Shown piece by piece: positions 55,870 to 64,000 of a stretch of 64,000 nt of DNA. The position numbers were made by a program, and so were the translations under genes. Source of the stretch: an uncultured Clostridia bacterium (lineage in GTDB: Bacteria; Bacillota; Clostridia; Lachnospirales; Lachnospiraceae); the NCBI GenBank assembly GCA_948472945.1, contig CAOKVX010000002.1, forward strand, positions 1 through 64,000, in the 5' to 3' direction. The notes below the pieces were generated by a model, which was not told the origin of the DNA, did no database searches, and saw only the letters and a program-made list of their open reading frames with translations. Numbering within the stretch: position 1 is the first letter of the stretch; every line of letters begins with the position of its first letter.

Positions 55870-55925
55870 ATACCCGTCCATATTCTTAACAAATGTAAAC
55901 TTCGCAACAAAGCAGGATATTTTTT

Positions 55926-56494
55926 CTAATTCTCCTGCAATAGCTTCTCAAACTCCGCCAGGGTAACCGGCACAGAAAAATAAGAACCCTGATACAGTTC
56001 ACAGCCAAGTTCCAATAATTTTCCCTGAATTGCGGCATCATTGACATACTCTGCAATAACCATCATATCAAGCGAATTTGTCAACTGTACAATTGATGAG
56101 ATAACCTCACAGCATCTCGGATTCTCCAAAATCCCCCTCACCAAGGAGCCGTCCAGTTTAACAAAATTAAAATAGCTGCCGGTCAGATATTGAATAGATG
56201 TACTTCCCATTGAAAAATCGTCCACCGCCAACATGTACCCCATTTCACGTATCTTATAAAAACGCTCGTTTTGAGCGTCATCTAACCGAAGGGGGCTGCC
56301 TGCATATTACCGCCATGCATCTCAAAAAAACAAAGGACGCTTGACGCAATCACAAAACAAAGTCCCCGCCAAAGGTCACCGTTAATATATGTAAAAATTC
56401 CGTTGATTGTCGGGATAATAAGCTCATATACGCTTAATACGTCAAACACCTTCAATATCACCATATTAACAACCACAAAAATTCGCATCTGCAT
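55926..56494 (-). pseudogene. EAL-domain protein, broken into two frames
   Basis: The 3' part (stop at 55926) encodes the second half of an EAL phosphodiesterase: VDDFSMGSTSIQYL and FNFVKLDGSLVRGI, ending with VIAEYVNDAAIQGKLLELG. The upstream frame encodes transmembrane and linker-like sequence (VYELIIPTINGIFTYI, then FEMHGGNMQ) and stops near 56282. The ELL/EAL signature itself and much of the catalytic centre are missing, so a deletion and frameshift are needed to explain it. If active once, it would have hydrolysed cyclic-di-GMP. It separates dapB from dapF. Confidence 0.7.
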
Positions 56495-56886
56495 AAATAC
56501 CTCCTCCCGCTCCCATCATTCACCAAACAAGGAATCTCATTCTCATTCTCAATGTCATTGCATGTATAAATACCATTATCGGTCAAATCAAGCCTATCTC
56601 ATCAATATCTGAAATAATTAAATGTTACATATCATTATTATACAGCAAAAGTATTTTTCTGTCATTTTCTTTTTCACCGTATAAAAGGCAAAAACCCTTT
56701 TCTAAAACCATTCTGCAGTCCACAAAGAATACTTAATGTTGATAATCACAAACAATATAATAACATTGATACCGTGCGCATGGGGAATCATACAAAAAAT
56801 ACATGCATACCACTGATATGGATATACATGTATGTATTTTCATGTTTCATAAATAAACGCGGCAGTTATCTCCTGACGCAGCCAAC
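56495..56886. other. Gene-free stretch of about 390 bases
   Basis: No supported gene, RNA or riboswitch. It is AT-rich and contains a palindromic ATACATGTATGTAT near 56822-56839. It may hold the promoter of the EAL remnant. Confidence 0.4.
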
Positions 56887-57642
56887 CTACTCCATCACAT
56901 CCGACATGTCGTACATTCCTGGCGCCTTGCCGCACAAATACCTTGCTCCGGCAATAGCTCCCTTTGCAAATATTTTTTTCGAGTACGCCGTGTGGGATAT
57001 TGTAATTACCTCGTCTGTTCCCGCAAATATTACATCGTGCTCACCGACAATGTTTCCGCCGCGCACGGCCGATATGCCCATCTCTTTTCCGTCACGTTTC
57101 TTTCGCACGCCGCTTCTGTCGTATACATACTCATATGCGCCGTTCATCTCCTCGTTCATTGCGTCTGCAAGGGACAGAGCTGTTCCCGACGGCGCGTCGA
57201 GCTTCTGGTTATGATGCTTCTCAACTATCTCAATATCAAAACCCTCTGGAGCCAGCCTTACAACCGCCTGCTTCAAAAGCTTCATCAGAACATTTACACC
57301 GATGGACATATTGGCGGAACGAAGAACCGCACAGGTTTTGGACAACTCCTCTATCCTGCCGAGTATCTCGTCCGATAGTCCCGTAGTGCATATGACAACC
57401 GGCTTTTTGTGAATCTCACAGTAATCTATAATCTTGCCCACAACTGCCGCCGTGGAAAAATCTATAATAACGTCAAAGCCTACATCGACCTCGTCTATTG
57501 ACTTAAACACCGGATAATTGTTCTCAATACCGTCATAGACGTCTACGCCTGCCGAGATGCACACGCTGTCATCCTGACTGACAAGCTCCGTTATCACCTG
57601 ACCCATCTTTCCGTTACAGCCATTTATCAATATATTAACCAT
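56887..57642 (-). CDS. dapB: 4-hydroxy-tetrahydrodipicolinate reductase, 251 aa
   Basis: Second committed step toward DAP and lysine. The Rossmann motif INGCNGKMGQVI is at the N-terminus and the substrate motif KHHNQKLDAPSGTA near residue 141. The length is standard. It lies 75 bases downstream of dapA and is probably cotranscribed under the lysine riboswitch. A stretch of decayed DNA separates it from dapF. Confidence 0.95.
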   Translation of the reverse strand: MVNILINGCNGKMGQVITELVSQDDSVCISAGVDVYDGIENNYPVFKSIDEVDVGFDVIIDFSTAAVVGKIIDYCEIHKKPVVICTTGLSDEILGRIEELSKTCAVLRSANMSIGVNVLMKLLKQAVVRLAPEGFDIEIVEKHHNQKLDAPSGTALSLADAMNEEMNGAYEYVYDRSGVRKKRDGKEMGISAVRGGNIVGEHDVIFAGTDEVITISHTAYSKKIFAKGAIAGARYLCGKAPGMYDMSDVME

Positions 57643-57695
57643 GTACTTTACCTCTTTCTTTTACTGTTATAGTAATCATTTTGCTTATTATTTTT

Positions 57696-57717
57696 TACGG
57701 GACATGCCTTAGCTTAT
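57696..57717 (-). repeat. Short repeat fragment, copy D
   Basis: ACGGGACATGCCTTAGCTTA directly before the dapA stop matches part of copies B and C (CATGCCTTAGCTT). It is only the short central block of the element. Confidence 0.4.
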
Positions 57718-58611
57718 TCACTGTGCAAGCGTAATGCCAACTTTCTTCATCTCCTGTGCAAGTATCCCGGCCTTTGTCTCGTCCATCTCCGTAAGCGGCA
57801 GCCTGAGCGGTCCGACGTCCATTCCCATAAGGTTCATGGCCTTTTTTACAGGTATCGGGTTAACCTCTGAAAACAGTGCGTTAATAAGCGGTATATATTC
57901 AAGCTGAATCTCCCTGCTCTTTTTCACGTCATTTGCCAGATAGCTTGCGACAATATCATGCGTTTTCTGCGGTTCTATATTGGAAAGTACCGAGATTACT
58001 CCCTTTCCGCCAAGCGACAGAATAGGCACAATCTGGTCGTCATTTCCCGAGTATACGTCAAGGTCTCCCTGCGTGCGGTTCATCAAATCCGCAACCTGCG
58101 AAATATCGCCGTTTGCCTCTTTGACTGCAACTATATTATCAACCTCTACGTAAAGCTCGGCCATAGTGCTGTTGTCTATGTTAACGCCCGTACGTCCCTT
58201 TATGTTGTAAAGGATTACCGGTACATCGACACTTTTCGCTATCGTCGTAAAATGCTGTTTAAGCCCTTTCTGTGTTGCCTTATTATAATACGGCGATACT
58301 ACGAGAAGACCGTCCGCGCCGCGTTTCTCGGCCTCCTGTGAAAGATATACCGCTGTCTGCGTACAGTTAGAGCCCGTTCCCGCTATGACCGGTATTCTCT
58401 TTTTAGTACAAGCAGAAACTACGCTGATACACTCAAGATGCTCATCGTGCGTGAGCGTTGACGCCTCTCCAGTAGTACCGCATACGATAATGGCGTCCGT
58501 TCCGCCTTTAATTTGGAATTCGGTAATCTCCTCAAGTTTCCCATAGTTCACCTCACCATTTGCTTTCATTGGCGTCACGAGCGCAACACCTGCTCCCTCA
58601 AATATTGACAT
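57718..58611 (-). CDS. dapA: 4-hydroxy-tetrahydrodipicolinate synthase, 297 aa
   Basis: Condenses pyruvate with aspartate semialdehyde, the branch point to lysine and DAP. The Schiff-base lysine is in IVAVKEANGD, and the catalytic tyrosine lies in VILYNIKGRTGVNI. The length is typical. The start at 58611 has an AAGGAGG SD. It is controlled by an L-box lysine riboswitch with its own terminator just upstream, so lysine excess should shut off the operon. Confidence 0.95.
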   Translation of the reverse strand: MSIFEGAGVALVTPMKANGEVNYGKLEEITEFQIKGGTDAIIVCGTTGEASTLTHDEHLECISVVSACTKKRIPVIAGTGSNCTQTAVYLSQEAEKRGADGLLVVSPYYNKATQKGLKQHFTTIAKSVDVPVILYNIKGRTGVNIDNSTMAELYVEVDNIVAVKEANGDISQVADLMNRTQGDLDVYSGNDDQIVPILSLGGKGVISVLSNIEPQKTHDIVASYLANDVKKSREIQLEYIPLINALFSEVNPIPVKKAMNLMGMDVGPLRLPLTEMDETKAGILAQEMKKVGITLAQ

Positions 58612-58667
58612 AAATACATCCTCCTTAAATAATAGTATTCTCGTTTAAATTGACAAACTTTCCTGAT

Positions 58668-58702
58668 AAAGCAAAAACAAGCCGGCACAAAAGCGCCGGC
58701 CC
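58668..58702 (-). terminator. Terminator of the lysine riboswitch
   Basis: GCCGGC at 58681-58686 and GCCGGC at 58695-58700 (extended by GC/GT) form a GC-rich stem with a TTTT loop. On the minus strand it is followed by a T-rich tail (TTGTTTTTGC). It sits between aptamer and dapA start, as in attenuating riboswitches. Confidence 0.8.
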
Positions 58703-58721
58703 AATAATAATTAATTAACAC

Positions 58722-58886
58722 AACCGATAGCACTCCATCAAACGATGACAGTCATAAGACTATTAACCTTATGCCCAGAAAGAAAAGCTTCAGGACTTCT
58801 CCCCTTCGGCGTACCTCCCTTTCACATCCTTCGCATGCACCTGAATGCAATCCGGAATGTTAATGATGATTAACGCACCTCTATCA
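58722..58886 (-). promoter_or_regulatory. Lysine riboswitch (L-box) aptamer
   Basis: Read on the minus strand, the region contains the conserved blocks of the lysine aptamer in order: AGAGGTGCG, GAAGGATG, GGGAGGTACGCCGAAGGGG, TTCTGGGCATAAGG, GACTGTCATC and TGGAGTGCTATC. The length (about 165 bases) fits. Lysine binding should favour the terminator at 58668-58702 and stop dapA expression. Confidence 0.92.
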
Positions 58887-58912
58887 TAATATAATTTATT
58901 AACTTAATTAGA

Positions 58913-58941
58913 ACAATACCATTTGAAAGCCTGTTTGTCAA
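58913..58941 (-). promoter_or_regulatory. Promoter of the lysine riboswitch-dapA unit
   Basis: On the minus strand TTGACA (58941-58936) is followed after 17 bases by TATTGT (58918-58913). The -35 element lies just after the stop codon of the upstream adenosyltransferase gene. Confidence 0.75.
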
Positions 58942-58942
58942 G

Positions 58943-59440
58943 CTATGATTTTAATTGTTTTACCTGCTTAATCTCTGACACTATATCTATATGCTGAATG
59001 AGCTCTTTAGGAACGTATTTACCGGTCATTATTAGGCTTACGTCGCTGCCGCAGCGCTCTATGAGCCTGTATAAATCCTGAATCGTAAGAACACCGATAT
59101 CTAACAGCCCCAGCACCTCGTCAAGGACAAGCAAGTCGCACTCTCCGGTCTCAACGACCTTGTTGGCAAAATGAAAGCCGTTAACCATATTCTGTTTCTC
59201 TTCCTCCTGCCTTTCAGGCTCAAGGTTCTCGTAAAGTTCATCTTCCTTTTCAAAACAGAATACTTTCATATCCGGTTCAAGTCTTTCTATGCAGATGTAA
59301 TCGTTAAGGTTCTTTCCTTTCAGAAATCTTATGAATACAACCCTCTTGCCTGCACTTACGGCCTGAATGCTCTGTCCGACTGCAGCCGAGGTTTTTCCTT
59401 TCCCCTCACCATATATTACCTGAATAGCGTTATCTTCCAT
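58943..59440 (-). CDS. Cob(I)yrinic acid a,c-diamide adenosyltransferase-type protein, 165 aa
   Basis: P-loop protein of the CobA/CobO family that adenosylates corrinoids. The ATP motif GEGKGKTSAA lies at about 11-20; LLVLDEVLGLLDIG and IMTGKYVPKELI match the family core. The ATG at 59440 has GGAGG just upstream; the longer frame to 59590 overlaps a repeat. No other cobalamin genes are nearby, so it may salvage corrinoids. The symbol is left empty because CobA and CobO cannot be separated here. Confidence 0.85.
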   Translation of the reverse strand: MEDNAIQVIYGEGKGKTSAAVGQSIQAVSAGKRVVFIRFLKGKNLNDYICIERLEPDMKVFCFEKEDELYENLEPERQEEEKQNMVNGFHFANKVVETGECDLLVLDEVLGLLDIGVLTIQDLYRLIERCGSDVSLIMTGKYVPKELIQHIDIVSEIKQVKQLKS

Positions 59441-59461
59441 AATATCCTCCAAGTAGTATCC

Positions 59462-59534
59462 GCTTATTCCCGCGTGCTGCGAGTCATGAGAACATGACTG
59501 CGCCCGCCTTCGGCAATTGCCGCGGGGTGTCTGA
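59462..59534 (-). repeat. Interspersed repeat, copy F
   Basis: Read on the minus strand: CACCCCGCGGCAATTGCCG, a GGCGGGCGCAGTC block, a perfect AGTCATG-TTCT-CATGACT hairpin and the end CGCGGGAATAAG. The GCGCAGTC and CGCGGGAATAA parts match copy B. It lies upstream of the adenosyltransferase gene. Confidence 0.6.
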
Positions 59535-59583
59535 TTCAGAGAACATTCTATCATACGTATACATAAAATGCAAACGCCGTAAT

Positions 59584-60237
59584 TTAACATTCAGAGATAG
59601 ATTCCTGTACATACTCCAGTTTACTTACGGATACCTCGTACGCAATGCGCTTTTCAACTTCATCTTCAGATATTTTTTTCTGATATTCCCTGCTCTGGAT
59701 TCTTCCCCAAACCTGTACATGGCCTCCGACCTCAAAAGTCTCGGCAAACCTTGCATTTCTTCCCCAGCAAATACACGGGACATAATCCGACTTTCCATAC
59801 GACCTGTTAACTGCGAGCAAAACATCCGCAATCTCACGTCCCAGAGGCGTTTTTCTGTAAATAGGAGGCTTACAGATATATCCGTCAAGAAATATCTGAT
59901 TAGGTTTGTGTACATCTTCATCCTCATCCTTGTTCTCTGATATGGTAAGTTCCCTGACAAACACTGAAAGAACAAGTCTGTTCTTCGTCTCGTCGTGTCT
60001 GTTATACGACCTGAATTGCCCTGCAGCCTCGAGATAACATCCCCTGTAATCTTTCGTGACATCCACAAGCCTATCAGATATCATAAGAGGAATGATATCA
60101 TAGGTGTCACTAAGCCTCGGCACTGAAAGGTCTAACGTATAGAATCCCTCCCCATATACCTCGTGACTGAATTCAAATTCACTGACTACTGTTCCTGAAA
60201 TACTTACCTGATTGTTCGTAAAAATTTTATCTGGCAT
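59584..60237 (-). CDS. SSB-like protein with two OB-type regions, 217 aa
   Basis: Sequence such as NQVSISGTVVSEFEFSHEVYG near the N-terminus and NQIFLDGYICKPPIYRKTPLG near residue 112 each resembles the start of an SSB OB fold; the C-terminal half includes VPCICWGRNARFAE and VQVWGRIQSREYQKK, typical of SSB. It ends without the usual acidic DDDIPF tail, so it may not recruit SSB partners. The ATG at 60237 follows GGAG by eight bases. It may bind ssDNA alongside the main SSB, in a plasmid- or repair-type role. Confidence 0.75.
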   Translation of the reverse strand: MPDKIFTNNQVSISGTVVSEFEFSHEVYGEGFYTLDLSVPRLSDTYDIIPLMISDRLVDVTKDYRGCYLEAAGQFRSYNRHDETKNRLVLSVFVRELTISENKDEDEDVHKPNQIFLDGYICKPPIYRKTPLGREIADVLLAVNRSYGKSDYVPCICWGRNARFAETFEVGGHVQVWGRIQSREYQKKISEDEVEKRIAYEVSVSKLEYVQESISEC

Positions 60238-60363
60238 AACCTTCTCTCCTTCTTCGTTCAAATGTACTTTGATTGATTTATGAGATTAATTATATTCCAT
60301 ATTCTTACATTTGTAAACTACTATTTAGTAAATAATGGTAGTATAACAGTATTTATTTCGACA

Positions 60364-61062
60364 TTAATCACAATTTTTCACAAATTCTATCATCATATTA
60401 ACAAGATTTTTAATTGCTTTCTTCTCAAATGCAGGGTAATCGACTGAAGCCGAATTGTCCGCCTTATCAGATATTGCCCTCACAACAATATACGGAATAC
60501 TGTTCAAATATGAGGCCTGTCCTATCGCAGCTCCTTCCATCTCTGTACATAATCCGCCAAACATTGATTTAATCTTATCCTTAACTTCATTGTCAGCTAT
60601 AAACTGGTCACCGCTAACTACCCTTCCCTTGAAAACTCCAATATCAGGACACGCCGTTTTACACGCTTTATATGCAGAATCAATCAACTTTTCATCAGCA
60701 GGAAATGACAACACATCCATTCTCGGTACCTGACCGGGCTCATAGCCGAATGCGACGGCGTCGACGTCATGTTGAAGCGTGTCCGTCGATAGAACAATAT
60801 CTCCTATATTAATCTCATTGTTTAGCGAGCCTGCAATACCAGTATTTATTATTGCGTCAACGTGAAATTCATCTGCAAGAATCTGCGCACATACAGCTGC
60901 ATTTACCTTGCCGATTCCCGACTTTACGACAACAACATTTTTTCCGCACAGGACTCCCTTATAAAAATCCATAGATGCCTTACTCTTAATTTCCGTCCCT
61001 GACATCTCCGTTTTCAGCCTGACTACCTCCTCGTCCATAGCCCCTATAATACCTATAACCAT
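60364..61062 (-). CDS. mtnN: 5'-methylthioadenosine/S-adenosylhomocysteine nucleosidase, 232 aa
   Basis: Cleaves adenine from MTA and SAH. The catalytic acid is in GAMDEEV, and the substrate motif CTEMEGAAIGQ and base-binding VRAISDKADNSA are intact. The ATG at 61062 follows AGGA by about six bases; the frame extending to 61134 adds non-conserved residues. The adenine it releases can be taken up by the Apt enzyme encoded upstream, a sensible pairing. Confidence 0.94.
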   Translation of the reverse strand: MVIGIIGAMDEEVVRLKTEMSGTEIKSKASMDFYKGVLCGKNVVVVKSGIGKVNAAVCAQILADEFHVDAIINTGIAGSLNNEINIGDIVLSTDTLQHDVDAVAFGYEPGQVPRMDVLSFPADEKLIDSAYKACKTACPDIGVFKGRVVSGDQFIADNEVKDKIKSMFGGLCTEMEGAAIGQASYLNSIPYIVVRAISDKADNSASVDYPAFEKKAIKNLVNMMIEFVKNCD

Positions 61063-61167
61063 TAAGTTTCCTGCCTTTCTGATTATTTCATAATATGTAT
61101 CGTTATTTTTTCTGACTGCATTATCATATTGCACACATAAACTTCTTAACGTAAAAAATATATACTG

Positions 61168-61692
61168 TTATTTTCCGTCGTACCGTATAACGGAGTCAAC
61201 ATTATATTCCTTAAGCCTTTCCCTTCCGTTAAGCCCTGCGAGCTCCATAAGGAAAACTACTTTAACTACTACTCCTCCCAGTTCCTCAATTAGCCCGGCG
61301 ATTGCCTCAATTGTGCCTCCTGTTGCAATAAGGTCGTCTATAATTACAACCCTCTGGCCCGGTTTTATTGCATCCCTGTGAATCTCAACTACTTCACTGC
61401 CGTATTCAAGCTCATATTCCGCCGATACGGTCTCCCTCGGAAGCTTGCCTTTTTTCCTTACCATGACAAAGCCCTTGTTTAACGCATATGCCACCGGCAT
61501 CCCAAACACAAATCCCCTAGATTCAGGTCCGGCAATAATGTCAAAATCAATGCCATCCAGCTTTTCTAAAATCCCGTCAATTGCAAGCTTTAAGCCGTCC
61601 TTGTCCTGAACAACACTCGTAACATCCCGAAATATTATTCCCTTTTCGGGAAAATCAGGTATGTTTATAACATATTCTTCTACTTTCTTCAT
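61168..61692 (-). CDS. apt: Adenine phosphoribosyltransferase, 174 aa
   Basis: Salvages adenine to AMP using PRPP. The PRPP loop is VVIIDDLIATGGTIEA near residue 112, and the catalytic GPESRGFVFG segment lies at about 55-64. The length is standard. The start has GGAGG nine bases upstream. The usual clostridial neighbours recJ and relA are absent here; instead it stands between ilvE and mtnN. Confidence 0.95.
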   Translation of the reverse strand: MKKVEEYVINIPDFPEKGIIFRDVTSVVQDKDGLKLAIDGILEKLDGIDFDIIAGPESRGFVFGMPVAYALNKGFVMVRKKGKLPRETVSAEYELEYGSEVVEIHRDAIKPGQRVVIIDDLIATGGTIEAIAGLIEELGGVVVKVVFLMELAGLNGRERLKEYNVDSVIRYDGK

Positions 61693-61811
61693 CCAAACAA
61701 ACCTCCGTTATCATTACTTCTTTTTGCAAATATAATATGTGTCCGGTCACATCATAACATGGCTCCTGACACATAATTATCTTTATGCGCTCTGATAAGC
61801 AAACAGCCTTA

Positions 61812-62837
61812 TCACATTATCTCCCTAATCCATCCCTCAGGAGCTTCTATTTTACCCATCTGTATTCCCGTCAACGTATCATAAAGCTTCTTAGTAGTTT
61901 CTCCCATACTAGTCATTCCACTTGGAAGACATATTTCTTTTCCGTGGTCAACAATTTTGCCTACCGGTGATATTACGGCCGCAGTTCCGCAAAGACCGCA
62001 TTCTGCAAAATCAGAGAGTTCATCAGCATACACTTCCCTCTCCTCAACATCAAGACCAAGGTATTCCTTTGCAACATACATAAGTGAACGCCTTGTTATT
62101 GACGGAAGTATACTGTCAGACTTTGGCGTAACAACCTTTTTGTCCTTTGTAATAAATATGAAGTTGGCTCCGCCTGTCTCCTCCACCCTAGTTCTGGTCT
62201 TAGCGTCAAGATACATATTCTCGTCATAGCCCTCCTCGTGCGCGGTTACAATTGCGTGGAGGCTCATTGCATAATTAAGCCCTGCTTTAACATGTCCCGT
62301 TCCATTAGGGGCCGCCCTGTCAAAGTCACTTACCTTAATCGTCAACGGTTTTATTCCACCCTTAAAGTAAGGACCGACCGGCGTTGAAAATACCCTGAAT
62401 TGATAATTGTCAGCAGGCTTTACTCCAATTACAGGAGAGATACCAAACAAATACGGCCTTATATATAAAGTAGCGCCAGATCCGTACGGAGGTACATATG
62501 CTGCGTTTGCCTTTACAACCTCGTCCACCGCCTCAACGAATCTGTCTTTCGGAAACGAAGGCATCTCTAGTCGCTTTGCCGTGTCAAACATCCTCTGAGC
62601 ATTCAAATCAGGGCGGAATGTAACTATCTTGCCGTCCTCAGTAGTATATGCCTTAAGTCCCTCAAAACATGTCTGGGCATACTGCAGTACAGAAGCGCAC
62701 TCACTCATTGTTATTGTATCGTCACTGACGAGCGCCCCTTCATCCCATGCCCCGTCCACATAGTTTGAAACATATCTCTTATCTGTCTTCTGATATCCAA
62801 AACCAATATTCGACCAGTCAATATCCTTCTTTTCCAT
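61812..62837 (-). CDS. ilvE: Branched-chain amino acid aminotransferase, 341 aa
   Basis: Class IV PLP aminotransferase acting on leucine, isoleucine and valine. The PLP lysine lies in TGHVKAGLNYAMS near residue 156, and the substrate segment SDFAECGLCGTAAVISPVG is present. The length matches the longer (type II) form of the family, typical in Firmicutes. The start at 62837 has a GGAGG SD, and a good promoter lies at 62902-62930. Confidence 0.93.
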   Translation of the reverse strand: MEKKDIDWSNIGFGYQKTDKRYVSNYVDGAWDEGALVSDDTITMSECASVLQYAQTCFEGLKAYTTEDGKIVTFRPDLNAQRMFDTAKRLEMPSFPKDRFVEAVDEVVKANAAYVPPYGSGATLYIRPYLFGISPVIGVKPADNYQFRVFSTPVGPYFKGGIKPLTIKVSDFDRAAPNGTGHVKAGLNYAMSLHAIVTAHEEGYDENMYLDAKTRTRVEETGGANFIFITKDKKVVTPKSDSILPSITRRSLMYVAKEYLGLDVEEREVYADELSDFAECGLCGTAAVISPVGKIVDHGKEICLPSGMTSMGETTKKLYDTLTGIQMGKIEAPEGWIREIM

Positions 62838-63165
62838 ACGTCATACCTCCAAATATGACGGTTTTTTCAGTAACCGCCTTTGTATTCTTATTGTTTCATT
62901 TATTTTACACCTTGATTTTTTTCACGTCAACCCAAAACACATTTAATAACTTCTTTCATCATCAACGCTTAATCGCGGTCTATCTTACCCTATTGATGCA
63001 ATATTTAACGGCTTATTCGTCAAGTGTTATTATTTATCGCATTCAGTTTATTATATTTAATTAATATTTACCTCAAAAGTGCCATATAAAGGTGTACAAT
63101 ATATATTGAAAAAGTTAATGAACAGTAAAATAATACATGAAATAACAAATGAAATGGAGCCTCAT
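62838..63165. other. Divergent intergenic region of about 330 bases
   Basis: It holds the ilvE promoter and leader, including a short GGCGGTT/AACCGTC hairpin near 62856-62878 just before the SD, and the upstream region of the gene at 63166. For that gene a weak TTGAAA (63108-63113) with a 17-base spacing to AATAAT is possible. No T-box or riboswitch is visible. Confidence 0.5.
62902..62930 (-). promoter_or_regulatory. Promoter of ilvE
   Basis: On the minus strand TTGACG (62930-62925) is separated by 17 bases from TAAAAT (62907-62902), about 65 bases before the start codon. Confidence 0.65.
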
Positions 63166-64000
63166 ATGAACAAGACATTTTTTTACAAACAAAACAAACA
63201 TAATTCTTTAAAATTTTTTTTAAAACCCCTGCTTGTATTTATAATCTGCTTTGCAGCCATTTATCCCTGTAAGGCGGCATCCGCCGCAGAGCTTCGGGGT
63301 ATTTGGATTTCATACATTGACTACGAGGACGCGGGGCTGTATGACCAGAGCGAATCATCATTTAAAATTAATTCAGACGCAATGTTCAAAAAACTGAAAT
63401 TATACGGTTTTAATACGGTATATTTTCAGGTACGTCCTTACGACGACGCGGTATATCCGAGCGATATTTTTAAATGGTGCAAATACCTTGCGCCTTCGGA
63501 GCCGTCCTACGACCCTCTTGAAATCCTTGTGGAAAAGGCACACAAATATGGGCTTTCGTTCCACGCCTGGATTAATCCGTACCGTATAACGCAGGACAAT
63601 ATTCTTAATCCCGAAAAAAATTCATCAACTGAGCGCATTGTGGACGGAGTAAAGGAAATAATCGAAAAATATGACGTCGACGGAATTCATTTCGACGATT
63701 ACTTTTATCCATCAAAGCATAAAGGAATGCAGTATTATTCGGTATCTGTCGAAGACAGGAAAGAAAATGTAAATAAAATGATTAGAACTGTTTATTCAGA
63801 AATAAAGAAACATAACCCTAATTTAACTTTTGGAATAAGTCCGGCAGGAAATACCGAATATGCCGAGAGTATCGGATGTGACATTGAAACATGGGTTAAC
63901 GAGGACGGATATGTAGACTATATTATCCCGCAGTTATACTGGTCTGACAACTATAAAACAAGCGGCGGGTATACCAAATTTTATTCCGACACACTTGAGG
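63166..64000 (+). CDS. Secreted glycosyl hydrolase-like (GHL10/DUF187) protein, N-terminal 278 residues
   Basis: The ATG at 63166 has GGAG six bases upstream. A signal peptide (hydrophobic stretch at about 21-36, cleavage near ASA-A at 39-41) leads into a TIM-barrel-like domain with RGIWISYIDYEDAG, YFQVRPYDDA, HAWINPYRIT, GIHFDDYFYPS and IPQLYWSD, the conserved blocks of the GHL10 group of cell wall-associated hydrolases. The frame stays open to the window end, so the protein is incomplete here. It may act on wall glycan, but the substrate is unproven. Confidence 0.85.
   Translation, partial: MNKTFFYKQNKHNSLKFFLKPLLVFIICFAAIYPCKAASAAELRGIWISYIDYEDAGLYDQSESSFKINSDAMFKKLKLYGFNTVYFQVRPYDDAVYPSDIFKWCKYLAPSEPSYDPLEILVEKAHKYGLSFHAWINPYRITQDNILNPEKNSSTERIVDGVKEIIEKYDVDGIHFDDYFYPSKHKGMQYYSVSVEDRKENVNKMIRTVYSEIKKHNPNLTFGISPAGNTEYAESIGCDIETWVNEDGYVDYIIPQLYWSDNYKTSGGYTKFYSDTLE

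Noticed and set aside
56262-56284. Terminator-like GACGCTC/GAGCG hairpin with a T-run on the minus strand
   Set aside because: It coincides with codons of the EAL frame (DDAQNERFYK) that continue coherently into the EAL domain, so it is probably just coding sequence in a decayed gene.

Overview
The window looks like a chromosomal segment from a Gram-positive member of the Clostridia, most likely a Lachnospiraceae relative; the genus cannot be fixed from sequence alone. Pointers are moderate G+C, strong AGGAGG-type ribosome binding sites, the GGGtGRT/NifU-like gene pair, a MurE with the diaminopimelate motif DNPR, the rlmN-PP2C-PASTA kinase-rsgA-rpe cluster, and an L-box lysine riboswitch. Almost every gene is on the minus strand. 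Clear plus-strand genes are at 11075-11959, 28267-28785 and 63166-64000 (runs off the end). I see no rRNA, tRNA, CRISPR array, prophage or complete insertion sequence.

Region by region: 1-1.3 kb holds a broken Fic gene and an orphan ORF. 1.4-4 kb holds the GGGtGRT/NifU-like pair, with its own promoter, and a left-handed beta-helix protein. 4.3-10.8 kb holds purM-purN-purD-glyA-topB (purine synthesis plus one-carbon supply). 11-12.6 kb has a convergent pair: a permuted papain-fold membrane protein and a divergent ThyX-like protein. 12.8-24.9 kb is a division and cell wall cluster in transcription order mraZ-rsmH-ftsL-PBP-PBP-murD-ftsW-murA-ftsQ-ftsZ, with a MraZ operator in front, and without mraY, murG, murE or murF. 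25-32 kb is mixed: ychF, small hypotheticals, decayed genes, cysK and metY. 32.2-36.5 kb is a sensory island: chemoreceptor, GHKL kinase and LytTR regulator. 37-48.3 kb holds rpe, rsgA, a PASTA kinase, PP2C, an SDR, rlmN, rsmB, a zinc peptidase, fmt and def. 49.5-58.9 kb links lysine/DAP synthesis to peptidoglycan (lysine riboswitch, dapA, dapB, dapF, murE, murF, priA). 59-62.8 kb holds a corrinoid adenosyltransferase, an SSB-like protein, mtnN, apt and ilvE.

The main theme is making and dividing the cell wall. DapA, DapB and DapF make meso-DAP, MurE adds it, MurF completes the precursor, and the 12.8-24.9 kb cluster supplies MurA, MurD, the FtsW transferase, two transpeptidases and the Z-ring. 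The kinase/phosphatase pair is of the type that senses wall precursors. The most unusual features are a family of GC-rich interspersed repeats between genes, two other branched inverted-repeat elements, a hairpin burying the dapF ribosome binding site, the uncharacterised GGGtGRT pair, and several genes caught during decay.
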